Assembly (NCBI RefSeq): GCF_039908635.1
Contig: NZ_CP150918.1
Coordinates: 1,054,001 to 1,118,000, forward strand
Reading direction: 5' to 3'
Origin: Pseudomonas purpurea
Lineage (GTDB): Bacteria; Pseudomonadota; Gammaproteobacteria; Pseudomonadales; Pseudomonadaceae
Length of the DNA stretch: 64,000 nt
The translations under genes were made by a program, and so were the position numbers. The notes under the pieces are model-generated. The model did not search any database. It had not been told where the DNA came from and worked only from the letters and a program-made list of their open reading frames with translations. Positions 33,002 to 40,839 of this stretch are shown here, in pieces. Numbering within the stretch: position 1 is the stretch's first letter; each line of letters begins with the position of its first letter.

Positions 33002-33574
33002 CTACTTGCTCCGTCCAATCAATTGCAGGAACTCCTGGCGGGTATTGCTCGACTCGCGAAAGGCGCCGAGCATCACCGAGGTGTTCATGGTCGAATTCTG
33101 TTTCTCGACGCCGCGCATCATCATGCACATGTGTCGGGCTTCGATGACCACCGCGACGCCAGCGGCATCGGTGACCCGTTGTACGGCGTCGGCGATTTCC
33201 CGGGTGAGGTTTTCCTGGATTTGCAGGCGTCGGGCGAACATGTCGACGATTCGCGCGATCTTCGACAGCCCCAGCACCTTGCCGGTAGGAATATAAGCCA
33301 CATGCGCCTTGCCGATGAAGGGCAGCAGGTGATGTTCGCACAACGAGTAGAGCTCGATGTCGGCCACGATGACCATCTCGTCGTTGTCAGACGCGAACAG
33401 CGCACCGTTGACGATTTCATCGACGCTTTGTTCGTAGCCATGACACAGGTACTGCATGGCCTTGGCGGCGCGTACCGGGGTATCGAGCAGGCCCTCGCGG
33501 TCGGGATCCTCACCGAGGCCGATGAGGATCTCGCGATAGCTCTGGGATAAGTCGTTCTGGGGCGATAACGTCAT
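33002..33574 (-). CDS. folE: GTP cyclohydrolase I FolE
   Basis: FolE converts GTP to dihydroneopterin triphosphate, entry to folate and monapterin. The 190-residue product has the zinc ligands Cys79 and His82 in SLCEHHLLP and a third Cys in [10 protein letters not shown]. The substrate region [13 protein letters not shown] is intact. It sits between folM and folX with gaps of 21 and 2 bases. Pseudomonads usually have other folE copies elsewhere. Confidence 0.96.
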   Translation of the reverse strand: MTLSPQNDLSQSYREILIGLGEDPDREGLLDTPVRAAKAMQYLCHGYEQSVDEIVNGALFASDNDEMVIVADIELYSLCEHHLLPFIGKAHVAYIPTGKVLGLSKIARIVDMFARRLQIQENLTREIADAVQRVTDAAGVAVVIEARHMCMMMRGVEKQNSTMNTSVMLGAFRESSNTRQEFLQLIGRSK

Positions 33575-33595
33575 GGAACATCCTCGCGGGACGGC

Positions 33596-34306
33596 TTACT
33601 TGACGTGCCGTCCGCCGTTGACGGTCAGGGTCGTGCCGGTGACATAAGGGTTGTCGAGCAAATAACGCAGGCTCTGGTAGATCACGTCGCTGCCGGGCTC
33701 GATGCCCAATGCGGATTTGGCCAGGGCCTTGGCGCGGTACTGCGCGTCGTCGTCAGGGTTGAACAGTAGCAGGGCGGGGGCGATGCCGTTGACCTTGATC
33801 TTCGGCGCGTACTTCGCGGCGAAGGACAGGGTCAGGCTGTCGAGCCCGGCTTTGCTGGCGCAGTAGGCAATGTGCTTGCTGCTGCCCTTGCGCGTGACAT
33901 CGTCGCTGATGTGCACGATGTCGGCCGGGCTCGAGCGTTCAAGCAATTCGGCGCAATGCAGGTTGATCAGGTAGGGCGCCAGCATGTGCACGCTGAACAT
34001 CTGAGTAAAGGCTGCAACCTCTGTGTCGGGCTCCTCCGCCAGCCACGCGGACGCGTTGTGGACAATCGCGCGCAGGCTGTCGGTGTGGCTTTTCAGTTCG
34101 TCGATGAACGAGAGAATGCCGGCTTCAGTGGCAAAGTCGGCAAACAGTGCGAGGGCGCCCAGGTCTCTGAGTTGCTGAACGCCGGGGCGTTCGCTGCGGT
34201 AACTGAAGATCACGCGATGGCCGTCTTCCAGTAACCGCAGTGCGCAATGCAGGCCGACGCGTTGGGCGGCGCCCGTGATGAGTATCGGAGCAGAGGAAGC
34301 GGTCAT
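33596..34306 (-). CDS. folM: Dihydromonapterin reductase FolM
   Basis: FolM is an SDR that reduces dihydromonapterin (and dihydrofolate weakly) to the tetrahydro form. From MTASSAPILITGAAQRVG it has 236 residues. The nucleotide motif is TGAAQRVGL and the catalytic YxxxK is YCASKAGL. It differs from classical SDRs by the arginine in AAQR, the FolM/PTR1 pattern. It is first of folM-folE-folX. The gap upstream holds the promoter-like palindrome described next. Confidence 0.93.
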   Translation of the reverse strand: MTASSAPILITGAAQRVGLHCALRLLEDGHRVIFSYRSERPGVQQLRDLGALALFADFATEAGILSFIDELKSHTDSLRAIVHNASAWLAEEPDTEVAAFTQMFSVHMLAPYLINLHCAELLERSSPADIVHISDDVTRKGSSKHIAYCASKAGLDSLTLSFAAKYAPKIKVNGIAPALLLFNPDDDAQYRAKALAKSALGIEPGSDVIYQSLRYLLDNPYVTGTTLTVNGGRHVK

Positions 34307-34334
34307 GAAGGGCTCGGGTCGCGGGTATGACAAA

Positions 34335-34363
34335 ACTATACCAGCGACCGTAGGTGTACACCT
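34335..34363 (-). promoter_or_regulatory. Candidate folM promoter with overlapping palindrome
   Basis: On the minus strand TATAGT (34340-34335) sits 28-33 bases before the folM ATG, and the perfect 12-base palindrome AGGTGTACACCT (34363-34352) covers the place of a -35 element with a spacing of 17. The -35 hexamer itself is poor, suggesting regulator dependence. The core TGTACA is the kind of symmetric site that MerR/LitR-type proteins bind. Promoter and regulator are inferred. Confidence 0.45.
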
Positions 34364-34386
34364 CTACCAAGCGTTCCTGCCGTGGG

Positions 34387-34956
34387 TCAGCGATTTTGTG
34401 TGGAGGGCTCGGCGGCCAACGGGCGCACTGGTGTGTTGTTCAACCAGCCGGCCAGCAAACGGGTCGACAGCGGAATGAAGAAGTAGACCATCAGCGGCGT
34501 CAGACACAGGGTGCTGATGAACACTCGGCTCAGCATTCCCATGTCGCCGAGCAACGGGCCCAGCACAAAGTTGAACAGCAAGGAAACCGGGAAGAACGCC
34601 AGCCAGATCGCGACCGCTTGTTTCCAGCGTGGCGGACGTTGCCCGACAGCACCAAACCAGCCGTCGATGCCGCTGACCCGATGTTCGCAAGGGTGGGCGA
34701 ACAGATCGCTGCCACGCCCCAGCCAGGCCGTGCGCGAAGCCGAATGCTCCCAGGCATGGAGGGTCGGTTCGTCGGCAAAGCGAAAGATAATCTGAAATTC
34801 GTTATCTCCGGGCGGCGGTGCGAGCACGCCTGAGCCCAGGTAGCCGGGAAAGTCAGTGGCCAGTTGTTCGCCTTCACGCAGCCAGGCGATCAAGTCCTGA
34901 TAGCGCCCATCGGCAACACGGCGCGCCACCATGAGGGTGACCGGGGAGGTAGACAT
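34387..34956 (-). CDS. Antibiotic biosynthesis monooxygenase (ABM)-type membrane protein
   Basis: From MSTSPVTLMVARRVADG it has 189 residues. The N-terminal half resembles an ABM fold (VTLMVARRV, YLGSGVLAPP, QIIFRFADEPTLHAWEHS), and the C-terminal half has two hydrophobic segments (AVAIWLAFFPVSLLFNFVLG and VFISTLCLTPLMVYFFIPL). Such ABM-plus-membrane proteins are common and uncharacterised. It is divergent from the LitR-type regulator gene, with 175 bases between them, a usual position for a regulator's target. Confidence 0.8.
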   Translation of the reverse strand: MSTSPVTLMVARRVADGRYQDLIAWLREGEQLATDFPGYLGSGVLAPPPGDNEFQIIFRFADEPTLHAWEHSASRTAWLGRGSDLFAHPCEHRVSGIDGWFGAVGQRPPRWKQAVAIWLAFFPVSLLFNFVLGPLLGDMGMLSRVFISTLCLTPLMVYFFIPLSTRLLAGWLNNTPVRPLAAEPSTQNR

Positions 34957-35131
34957 TGTGTATCTCCGTAAGACAGGCACGCCGGTCCGGATAGGAGGCA
35001 TGCAAAAACGTAGCCCGGGGTGGGGGGCTGCGTTCAAAAACAAGCAAGGATTATTCCTGATTCTGCAAAATGCGCCAGAGACGTTTGTCGCCTGAGATCT
35101 ACTTGGATGAAAGCAGTTCATGAGGAGTAGA

Positions 35132-36127
35132 ATGCCGAAAAATCGTACATGGACGTTGAAGCCCAAGATGCCAGTTATGACTGAACTTACCAGCGATTTT
35201 AAACCTGTTCGCACTCTAGAGCAGGAGCAGTTGTTTCCGATCCGCGAAGTGGCTCGGCTCACGGGCATCAACCCGGTCACTTTGCGTGCCTGGGAGCGTC
35301 GCTACGGGTTGATTCAGCCAATACGCACCGAAAGTGGGCATCGGCTGTATTCCATGACCGATGTTGAGCGTGTTCGCAGCATCCTCGGCTGGATCGAGCG
35401 CGGTGTCGCGGTGAGCAAGGTCGGGAAAATTCTGGCCCGGTCCGACACGACTGAGGTGCTGGCGCGGATCATTCCCGATGAATTCGTCCAGGCTGATTAC
35501 GCTCAGTGGCAGGCCCAACTGAAAGTTGCAGTCAGCAATTACAACGATGTTCAACTGGAGCGAATCTACGGCCAGGTCTTTTCCAGTTACTCGCTCGCGG
35601 TCGTGTTCCAGAACATCCTCATGCCCTTATGGCGGCAGTTGCTGCAACAGCAGCATGTGTTCGGGCTGACCAGTGAGTGGCTGTTTTACGATGGTTTTTT
35701 GCGCTCCAGGGTCGCGCAGCGCCTGCTTCTCATGCGCGGCGCCCAGCCGCAGCTTGTGATCGTCGCCCCCCTGGCCGATCAGTGCCGCGAGCTTGAGGTG
35801 CTGCTGGCTGCGCTGTTCATGGGCAGTGCGGAGGTGGGGGTCAGAATGCTGACCATCGGCCTGCCCCTTGATGAGATGACGCTGGTCTGCGAGAAGATCA
35901 GGCCACAAGCGTTGGTGCTGTATTCCAACCATGCGCCGTCGTCCGAGTTGCCGCGCCGCTTGAGTCGCCTGGCCATGAGCCTGAATTGCCCGCTGATGCT
36001 GGCAGGCGATACGGCGGATATGGCACAGGAAAGCCTGGCGGGTTCGTCGATTGGTTGCCTGGGCAACGATGGCGTGTTGATGCAACAACGTCTGCGGCAG
36101 TTTCTGGCAGGAACCCTCGATACTTGA
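35132..36127 (+). CDS. MerR/LitR-type regulator, cobalamin ligands missing
   Basis: The 331-residue protein has a MerR HTH (about 34-100, LFPIREVARLTGINPVTLR) and a C-terminal region laid out like the cobalamin-binding CarH/LitR proteins. In CarH a conserved histidine ligates cobalt and a W..EH motif caps adenosyl-B12. Here the aligned positions read PLADQCRELE with Cys218 and SEWLFYDGF, so the ligands are absent. This matches the class II LitR paralogues of Pseudomonas, which work with a short LOV protein. A LOV gene is 0.7 kb away. AGGAG at 35123-35127 supports the ATG at 35132. It is convergent with the PilZ-like gene, three bases apart. Confidence 0.85.
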   Translation: MPKNRTWTLKPKMPVMTELTSDFKPVRTLEQEQLFPIREVARLTGINPVTLRAWERRYGLIQPIRTESGHRLYSMTDVERVRSILGWIERGVAVSKVGKILARSDTTEVLARIIPDEFVQADYAQWQAQLKVAVSNYNDVQLERIYGQVFSSYSLAVVFQNILMPLWRQLLQQQHVFGLTSEWLFYDGFLRSRVAQRLLLMRGAQPQLVIVAPLADQCRELEVLLAALFMGSAEVGVRMLTIGLPLDEMTLVCEKIRPQALVLYSNHAPSSELPRRLSRLAMSLNCPLMLAGDTADMAQESLAGSSIGCLGNDGVLMQQRLRQFLAGTLDT

Positions 36128-36130
36128 GAC

Positions 36131-36736
36131 TCAGGCGTGCAGGGCGGGGTGCGTCAGGCGGTGTTGTTGCAGGATGAACTGGCGCAGGCGTTCGGTTTCG
36201 TCCTTGTCGCTCTGGTTCAGCCGATAGGCGTAGAAACCTGGCTGGGTTTCTCGTTCGAGCGTGCCGCGCAACGCAATTCGCTCATACCCTGACGGGCTGA
36301 ACCACTGGGCAAAGTGTTTTGGCGGTTTGGTGCGGTTGCGCACTTCCAGCAGCACCCCTTTGAACGACACTTCGTGAACCCAGAACGTCCCGGGCTGGCC
36401 CTTGGCGTTTTCCAGTGCGACGGGTTCTTCAAGCGTCAGCCGCCAGGGGCGAATCATCGGCCCGTCTTCGTAGATGCTCGGTACGCCGAGGCGCAAATGC
36501 AGGGCATGAAATTCGTCTTCCACCAGGTGCAGTGGAAAGGTGATTTGCTGATTTTCGAAGTGGGCCTGGATGGTGACTTGCTCATGCGCAGCCAGGCGCG
36601 TGAGCAAGTCGCGGATCTGCGAGCCGCCATTGACCAGCAGGCTCGATGTGGCATCCCGCACATTGAGTTGCGGGTTGTGCTGCATCGTCTGGATGAAGTC
36701 CAGCTCATCCTGGGTCAGAAGGGCATCGCGGTGCAT
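36131..36736 (-). CDS. PilZ-like protein with a YcgR-like N-terminal region
   Basis: The 201-residue product (from MHRDALLTQDELDFIQTMQH) has a beta-rich N-terminal half (HEQVTIQAHFENQQITFPL) and a PilZ-like half where a c-di-GMP binding arginine motif would be IRPWRL and the second motif is VHEVSFKGVL. That second motif reads E-x-S-x-x-G, not D/N-x-S-x-x-G, and the arginine motif is shortened. c-di-GMP binding may thus be weak or lost. It lies 54 bases downstream of the LOV gene on the same strand. The family call is moderate. Confidence 0.6.
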   Translation of the reverse strand: MHRDALLTQDELDFIQTMQHNPQLNVRDATSSLLVNGGSQIRDLLTRLAAHEQVTIQAHFENQQITFPLHLVEDEFHALHLRLGVPSIYEDGPMIRPWRLTLEEPVALENAKGQPGTFWVHEVSFKGVLLEVRNRTKPPKHFAQWFSPSGYERIALRGTLERETQPGFYAYRLNQSDKDETERLRQFILQQHRLTHPALHA

Positions 36737-36790
36737 GATCAGCTCGAAAGATATAATTACAAAGTTAATGGTGATTGTAGTTAATGACAC

Positions 36791-37264
36791 TTAATTCGCT
36801 GGGATGTTTAAACCGTTTGTCGCTTTGAGCGCCTGGAGTTCAGCCTGTAGTTCGGCGACCTGGGCTTCCAGTTGCTCGACACGTTGCTGTGCCTTGACCT
36901 GAACGGTGACGTCTTTTTGCACGCCGACGAAGTAGGTCTGTTTGTCGCTCTCGTTGTACATCGTCGAGAGTGACAGTTCATTCCAGAAATGCGTGCCATC
37001 CTTGCGGTAGTTACGCAGGATCTCGCGGCAAGACTTGCCGCTGTTCAACGCGTCACGAATCGGTTTCAAGGCCGCCTGGTCACGATCGCCAGACTGCAAA
37101 AAGCGACAGTCCTGGTACAGGATCTCTTCGGTGGTGTAGCCGGTCAGTTTTTCAAACGCCGGGTTGACGTAAATCAGGATGTTGTCTTCGCCTTCTTTTT
37201 CAGCGATGACGATTCCGTCGTTTGACGCGTTGATCACCATTTGCATCAGTTGAGCATTGATCAT
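36791..37264 (-). CDS. Short LOV blue-light photoreceptor protein
   Basis: The 157-residue protein is a LOV domain with flanking helices only, like the PpSB1-LOV/PpSB2-LOV proteins of P. putida. It opens MINAQLMQMVINASNDGIVI and has the photoactive cysteine at residue 53 in YQDCRFLQSGDRDQ. That Cys forms the flavin adduct under blue light. The RNYRKDGTHFWNELSLS and YFVGVQKDVT strands are intact. A C-terminal coiled coil (about 122-148, QLEAQVAELQAELQALK) would be the dimer or output helix. The residue equivalent to Arg61 is present. At position 66 there is Leu, not Arg. It is upstream of the PilZ-like gene. Confidence 0.93.
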   Translation of the reverse strand: MINAQLMQMVINASNDGIVIAEKEGEDNILIYVNPAFEKLTGYTTEEILYQDCRFLQSGDRDQAALKPIRDALNSGKSCREILRNYRKDGTHFWNELSLSTMYNESDKQTYFVGVQKDVTVQVKAQQRVEQLEAQVAELQAELQALKATNGLNIPAN

Positions 37265-37433
37265 CGCAGAATCCTTTCCATGTCCTCAGGTGCGCTGCAT
37301 TCTAAGACATGGTGGTGGGCTGTCCACTGGCCATTAGTGGCCTGTGTGGCTAGCGGTAATTGAGAGGCAATCGCAGTTTTACAGTCTCAGCTGTTAATAT
37401 CCCAGGCTTTTAGTCAGCTTCAGGATCAGATTG

Positions 37434-37890
37434 ATGAAAGTCGCCATCCTTTCCGGCTCGGTGTACGGCACGGCTGAAGAAGTCGCCCGGCACGCGGCCA
37501 AACTCCTCAACGCCGCAGGTTTCGAGGCGTGGCACAACGCCCGCGCCACCCTCGCCGATGTCCAGGCGTTCGGCCCGCAGGCCTTTCTGGCCGTGACGTC
37601 GACCACCGGCATGGGCGAGCTGCCGGACAACCTGCTACCGCTGTATTCGATGATCCGCGATCAACTGCCCGCCGCCTGGCGTGGTTTGCCAGGTGCGGTG
37701 ATCGGCCCTGGGTGACGCCAGTTATGGCGATACATTCTGCGGTGGCGGGGAGCAGATGCGTGAGCTGTTCGCCGAGCTGGGCGTGCGTGAAGTGCTGCCC
37801 ATGCTGCGTCTGGACGCCAGCGAAAGCGTCACCCCGGAGGCCGATGCCGAGCCTTGGCTGGCAGAGTTGATCACTGCACTGCGCGGTTGA
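37434..37890 (+). pseudogene. MioC-like flavodoxin, reading frame broken once
   Basis: The flavodoxin begins MKVAILSGSVYGTAEEVARH with the FMN phosphate loop and contains TSTTGMGELPDN, then VIGPG and a stop. The expected sequence VIGLGDASYGDTFCGGGEQM and the C-terminus ending ITALRG is in the next frame and ends at 37890. Removing one C at 37706-37708 (GGCCCT to GGCCT) restores a 151-residue MioC-family protein. Start: ATG at 37434 after AGGA. The 3' end overlaps the convergent LysR gene by 20 bases. Confidence 0.88.
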
Positions 37891-38767
37891 CGGGCCGTTC
37901 GCGAAGCAGCGCCAGCCAGGCTTGCGCGGCTTTGGACAGGTAGGCGTCCTGGCGCCAGATGAACGCGATATCCCAGCGCAAGTAATCGGGCGCTTGCAAG
38001 GTCAGGCGCACCACGCCGGGCCTGACCAGGCCCCGCGCGACCACGCTGGGCAGCAACACCACGCCTTGACCGGCGGCCACCAGCGCCGCCAGAAAATCCG
38101 CCTGACCGCTGCGCCCGCCTTCCTTGGGCGTGAAACCCAGTTGCTGGCAGGCCTGAAGCAACCGGTCGTTGAGCACGAAACTGCGCTGATACAGCAGAAA
38201 CGGTGTGTCCGCCAACGCCTCCAGCCGAACTTCGCTGTGCATCGCCAAGGGATGGTCGGCGGGCAGCAACGCGTCCAGAGGCTCATCGCAAAATGGTTGG
38301 AATGCGAACTGCGGATCCTTGGGCAACAGGCTGCCACCCAGTTCCAGTTCACCGCTCAATACGGCCTGTTCGATGTTCAGGCTCCCGCCTTCGAGTAACT
38401 GAATGCTGATGTTCGGATAGCGCCGCCGATACTCGGCGAACAGGCCGGCAAACAGCGCATCGCTGCCCAGCAACGGCAGGCCCAGGCGCAACTCTCCTCG
38501 GGCCAATTGGCTCAAGTCATCCAGTTCGCTGAGCAGTTCATTGCGCAGGCGCAGCATGCCTTCGGCACGTTGCAGCACCACGTTGCCGGCGGCGGTCAGG
38601 CGAATCTGTGAGCCCAGGCGCTCCAGCAACAGTGTGCCCAGGCTCTGTTCGAGTTGGGCGACTTGCTTGCTCACTGCCGACTGGCTGATGTGCAGCGTTT
38701 TGGCGGCCTGAGTGAAACCGCCTTGGTGAATTACTTCGACGAAGCTGCGCAGCTGTTTGAATTCCAT
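37871..38767 (-). CDS. LysR-family transcriptional regulator
   Basis: From MEFKQLRSFVEVIHQGGFTQ the regulator is 298 residues, with an N-terminal winged HTH (about 1-60, TLHISQSAVSKQVAQLEQ) and a periplasmic-binding-like effector domain. It is divergent from the lrgA-lrgB pair, so may control those genes or itself. The ATG at 38767 is preferred to an upstream in-frame start. The effector is not known. Confidence 0.88.
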   Translation of the reverse strand: MEFKQLRSFVEVIHQGGFTQAAKTLHISQSAVSKQVAQLEQSLGTLLLERLGSQIRLTAAGNVVLQRAEGMLRLRNELLSELDDLSQLARGELRLGLPLLGSDALFAGLFAEYRRRYPNISIQLLEGGSLNIEQAVLSGELELGGSLLPKDPQFAFQPFCDEPLDALLPADHPLAMHSEVRLEALADTPFLLYQRSFVLNDRLLQACQQLGFTPKEGGRSGQADFLAALVAAGQGVVLLPSVVARGLVRPGVVRLTLQAPDYLRWDIAFIWRQDAYLSKAAQAWLALLRERPVNRAVQ

Positions 38768-38863
38768 GTGCCTGATTCCGTTTTGGAATGGCTGCAAGTC
38801 TAACAATTCGCTTCGGGGATGGCAGCGGGCTCCTTAAAATGAGCGCCTGTGAGGACCGAAAAA

Positions 38864-39250
38864 ATGAACGCTTCAACGATGAAATACCTGGGTCGCTTGT
38901 TGGCTGAACTGGCGGTGCTGTTGGCGATTTATGAGTGCGGTTGCCAGTTGGCGCTGTGGTTGCCCTGGCCGATTCCGGGTGGCGTGGTCGGGTTGGCGCT
39001 GTTGTTGCTGGCTTTCGCGTTTGGCTGGGTCAAACCCGCAGCGCTGCAACGGGGCGCCGGGTTGCTGATGGCCGAGATGCTGCTGTTTTTTATCCCGGCA
39101 CTGATGAGCCTGCTCGATTACGGCAGCCTGCTGCGTGAGGACGGCTGGCGGATTTTGCTGGTGATCGGCGTCAGCACGCTGACGGTCATGCTGGTCACTG
39201 CGTTCACCGTCGAGCTGGTCTGCCGCTGGAGGCTGCGCCATGAAGCTTGA
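38864..39250 (+). CDS. LrgA/CidA-family membrane protein
   Basis: The 128-residue protein has four hydrophobic segments and the LrgA core IPGGVVGLALLLLAFAFGWV and MLLFFIPALMSLLDYG. LrgA/CidA proteins are holin-like and influence murein hydrolase export or pyruvate and metabolite transport. The ATG at 38864 (MNASTMKYLG) is the likely start, after GAGG at 38850. Its 3' end overlaps lrgB by 11 bases. Confidence 0.88.
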   Translation: MNASTMKYLGRLLAELAVLLAIYECGCQLALWLPWPIPGGVVGLALLLLAFAFGWVKPAALQRGAGLLMAEMLLFFIPALMSLLDYGSLLREDGWRILLVIGVSTLTVMLVTAFTVELVCRWRLRHEA

Positions 39251-39926
39251 GCTGATGCCGATGTTCTGGCTGGTGTTCACCCTGTGCGCCTATGTGTTCA
39301 GCCGCTGGCTCTACCGGCGCACCGGCCGGTACCTGTTGTCGCCGCTGATTCTGGTGCCGGCATTGCTGCTGGCGCTGGCGGTGCCGCTGCACACCGCGTA
39401 TGCCGAGTACTCCAGCAACACCCATTGGCTGATGTTGGTGCTGGGGCCGGTGACGGTCGCCTTCGCCGTGCCGATCTGGCAGCAGCGGCAATTGCTGGTG
39501 CGCCACTGGTCGGCGCTGTTGCTCGGGATGGTGGCGGGTAGCGCGGCGTCGATTGGCAGTTCATTCGGTCTGGCCAAACTGCTGGCACTGGACACCTCGG
39601 TGACGATGTCGCTGGTGCCGCGCTCCATCACCACACCGTTTGCCATGCCGCTGGCCCACGACTTGGGCGCAGTGCCGGAGTTGACCGCCGTGTTCGTGAT
39701 GTTCACCGGCGTGTTCGGGGCTCTGCTCGGCGGCGTGTTGCTCAAGTGGTTGCCGCTGCGCAGTGCCTTGGCCCGTGGCGCGTTGTTCGGGGTGGGTGCC
39801 CATGGCGCGGGCGTCAGCCGTGCCCGTGAAGTGGGCGGTGAAGAAGGCTCGGTGGCGGGGTTGGTGATGGTGTTGACCGGGTTGTTGAACCTGTTCGCCG
39901 CTCCTTTATTGGCGTCTGTGCTTTGA
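39240..39926 (+). CDS. LrgB/CidB-family membrane protein
   Basis: The 228-residue partner of the LrgA-type protein has about six hydrophobic segments. Conserved motifs include SLVPRSITTPFAMPLAHDLG and the C-terminal AHGAGVSRAREVGGEEGS. Its ATG lies inside the lrgA gene, consistent with coupled expression. It is encoded next to a divergent LysR gene. Confidence 0.9.
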   Translation: MKLELMPMFWLVFTLCAYVFSRWLYRRTGRYLLSPLILVPALLLALAVPLHTAYAEYSSNTHWLMLVLGPVTVAFAVPIWQQRQLLVRHWSALLLGMVAGSAASIGSSFGLAKLLALDTSVTMSLVPRSITTPFAMPLAHDLGAVPELTAVFVMFTGVFGALLGGVLLKWLPLRSALARGALFGVGAHGAGVSRAREVGGEEGSVAGLVMVLTGLLNLFAAPLLASVL

Positions 39927-40056
39927 CAGTCAGTCGTGCAGGCGACGGGCTGACTCGCTTGGCCAGTAAGCTGGCTGTCAATGCAACTCCGCATAGGGCA
40001 ACGGCTGACTAAACTGCCAGGACCTGCCTAAAACTATAAGAACAGAGGTCATTGCC

Positions 40057-40839
40057 GTGAGCGTAGCCCCCGTCCAACCGACACCGAGTGTGAAAGACCA
40101 GGTCAGCGCCGCCGAGTGGCAGACCCGCGTTGACCTTGCCGCCTGCTATCGGCTGGTAGCGATGCATGGTTGGGACGACCTGGTCTTCACGCATATCTCC
40201 GCCAAGGTGCCGGGCACTGAGGACTTCCTGATTAACCCGTTCGGGCTGATGTTTCACGAGATCAGCGCATCGAGCCTGGTCAAGGTCGATCAAAGCGGCC
40301 GAAAACTGATGGACAGCCCTTACGAAATCAACCCGGCCGGTTACACCATTCACAGTGCGGTGCATGAGGTGCGGCACGACGTGGCGTGCGTGTTGCACAC
40401 CCACACCGCAGCGGGTGTCGCGGTTTCGGCGCAAAAGCAGGGCGTGTTGCCGATCAGCCAGCAATCACTGTTTGTGCTGTCCAGCCTGGCCTATCACGCG
40501 TACGAGGGCGTCGCGCTGAACCACGAGGAAAAGGCCCGGTTGCAAGCCGACCTCGGCGAAAACAATTTCCTGATGCTGCACAACCACGGTCTGCTGACCT
40601 GTGGCAGCAGCATCGCCGACACCTTTCTGATGATGTTCACCTTCCAGCGCGCCTGCGATATCCAGGTCCTGGCGCAGAACGGTGGTGCCGAATTGATCGC
40701 CATCGCACCGCAGATTCTGGCGGGTGCCAAAGCGATGATTGCCGGCGTGACCAAGAGTGCTCAGGGCATGGGCGGTGCACTGGCCTGGCCGGCGCTGCTG
40801 CGTAAACTCGATCAACAAGACCCGGGTTTCAAACTCTAA
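40057..40839 (+). CDS. Class II aldolase/adducin-family protein
   Basis: The 260-residue protein is of the L-fuculose-phosphate aldolase fold. Metal ligands are seen in LHTHTAAG and the later LHNHGLL, with the catalytic region VFTHISAKVPG near residue 48. Many members of this family lack an assigned substrate. A GTG start at 40057 is used, with GAGG-like AGAGG at 40044. It overlaps the following alpha/beta hydrolase gene by one base, so they are coupled. Confidence 0.85.
   Translation: MSVAPVQPTPSVKDQVSAAEWQTRVDLAACYRLVAMHGWDDLVFTHISAKVPGTEDFLINPFGLMFHEISASSLVKVDQSGRKLMDSPYEINPAGYTIHSAVHEVRHDVACVLHTHTAAGVAVSAQKQGVLPISQQSLFVLSSLAYHAYEGVALNHEEKARLQADLGENNFLMLHNHGLLTCGSSIADTFLMMFTFQRACDIQVLAQNGGAELIAIAPQILAGAKAMIAGVTKSAQGMGGALAWPALLRKLDQQDPGFKL

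Noticed and set aside
36737..36790. A sigma-70 promoter just upstream of the PilZ-like gene
   Set aside because: The 54 bases are A/T rich, but no pair of -35 and -10 boxes with good spacing is convincing, so co-transcription with the LOV gene is kept as the main view.
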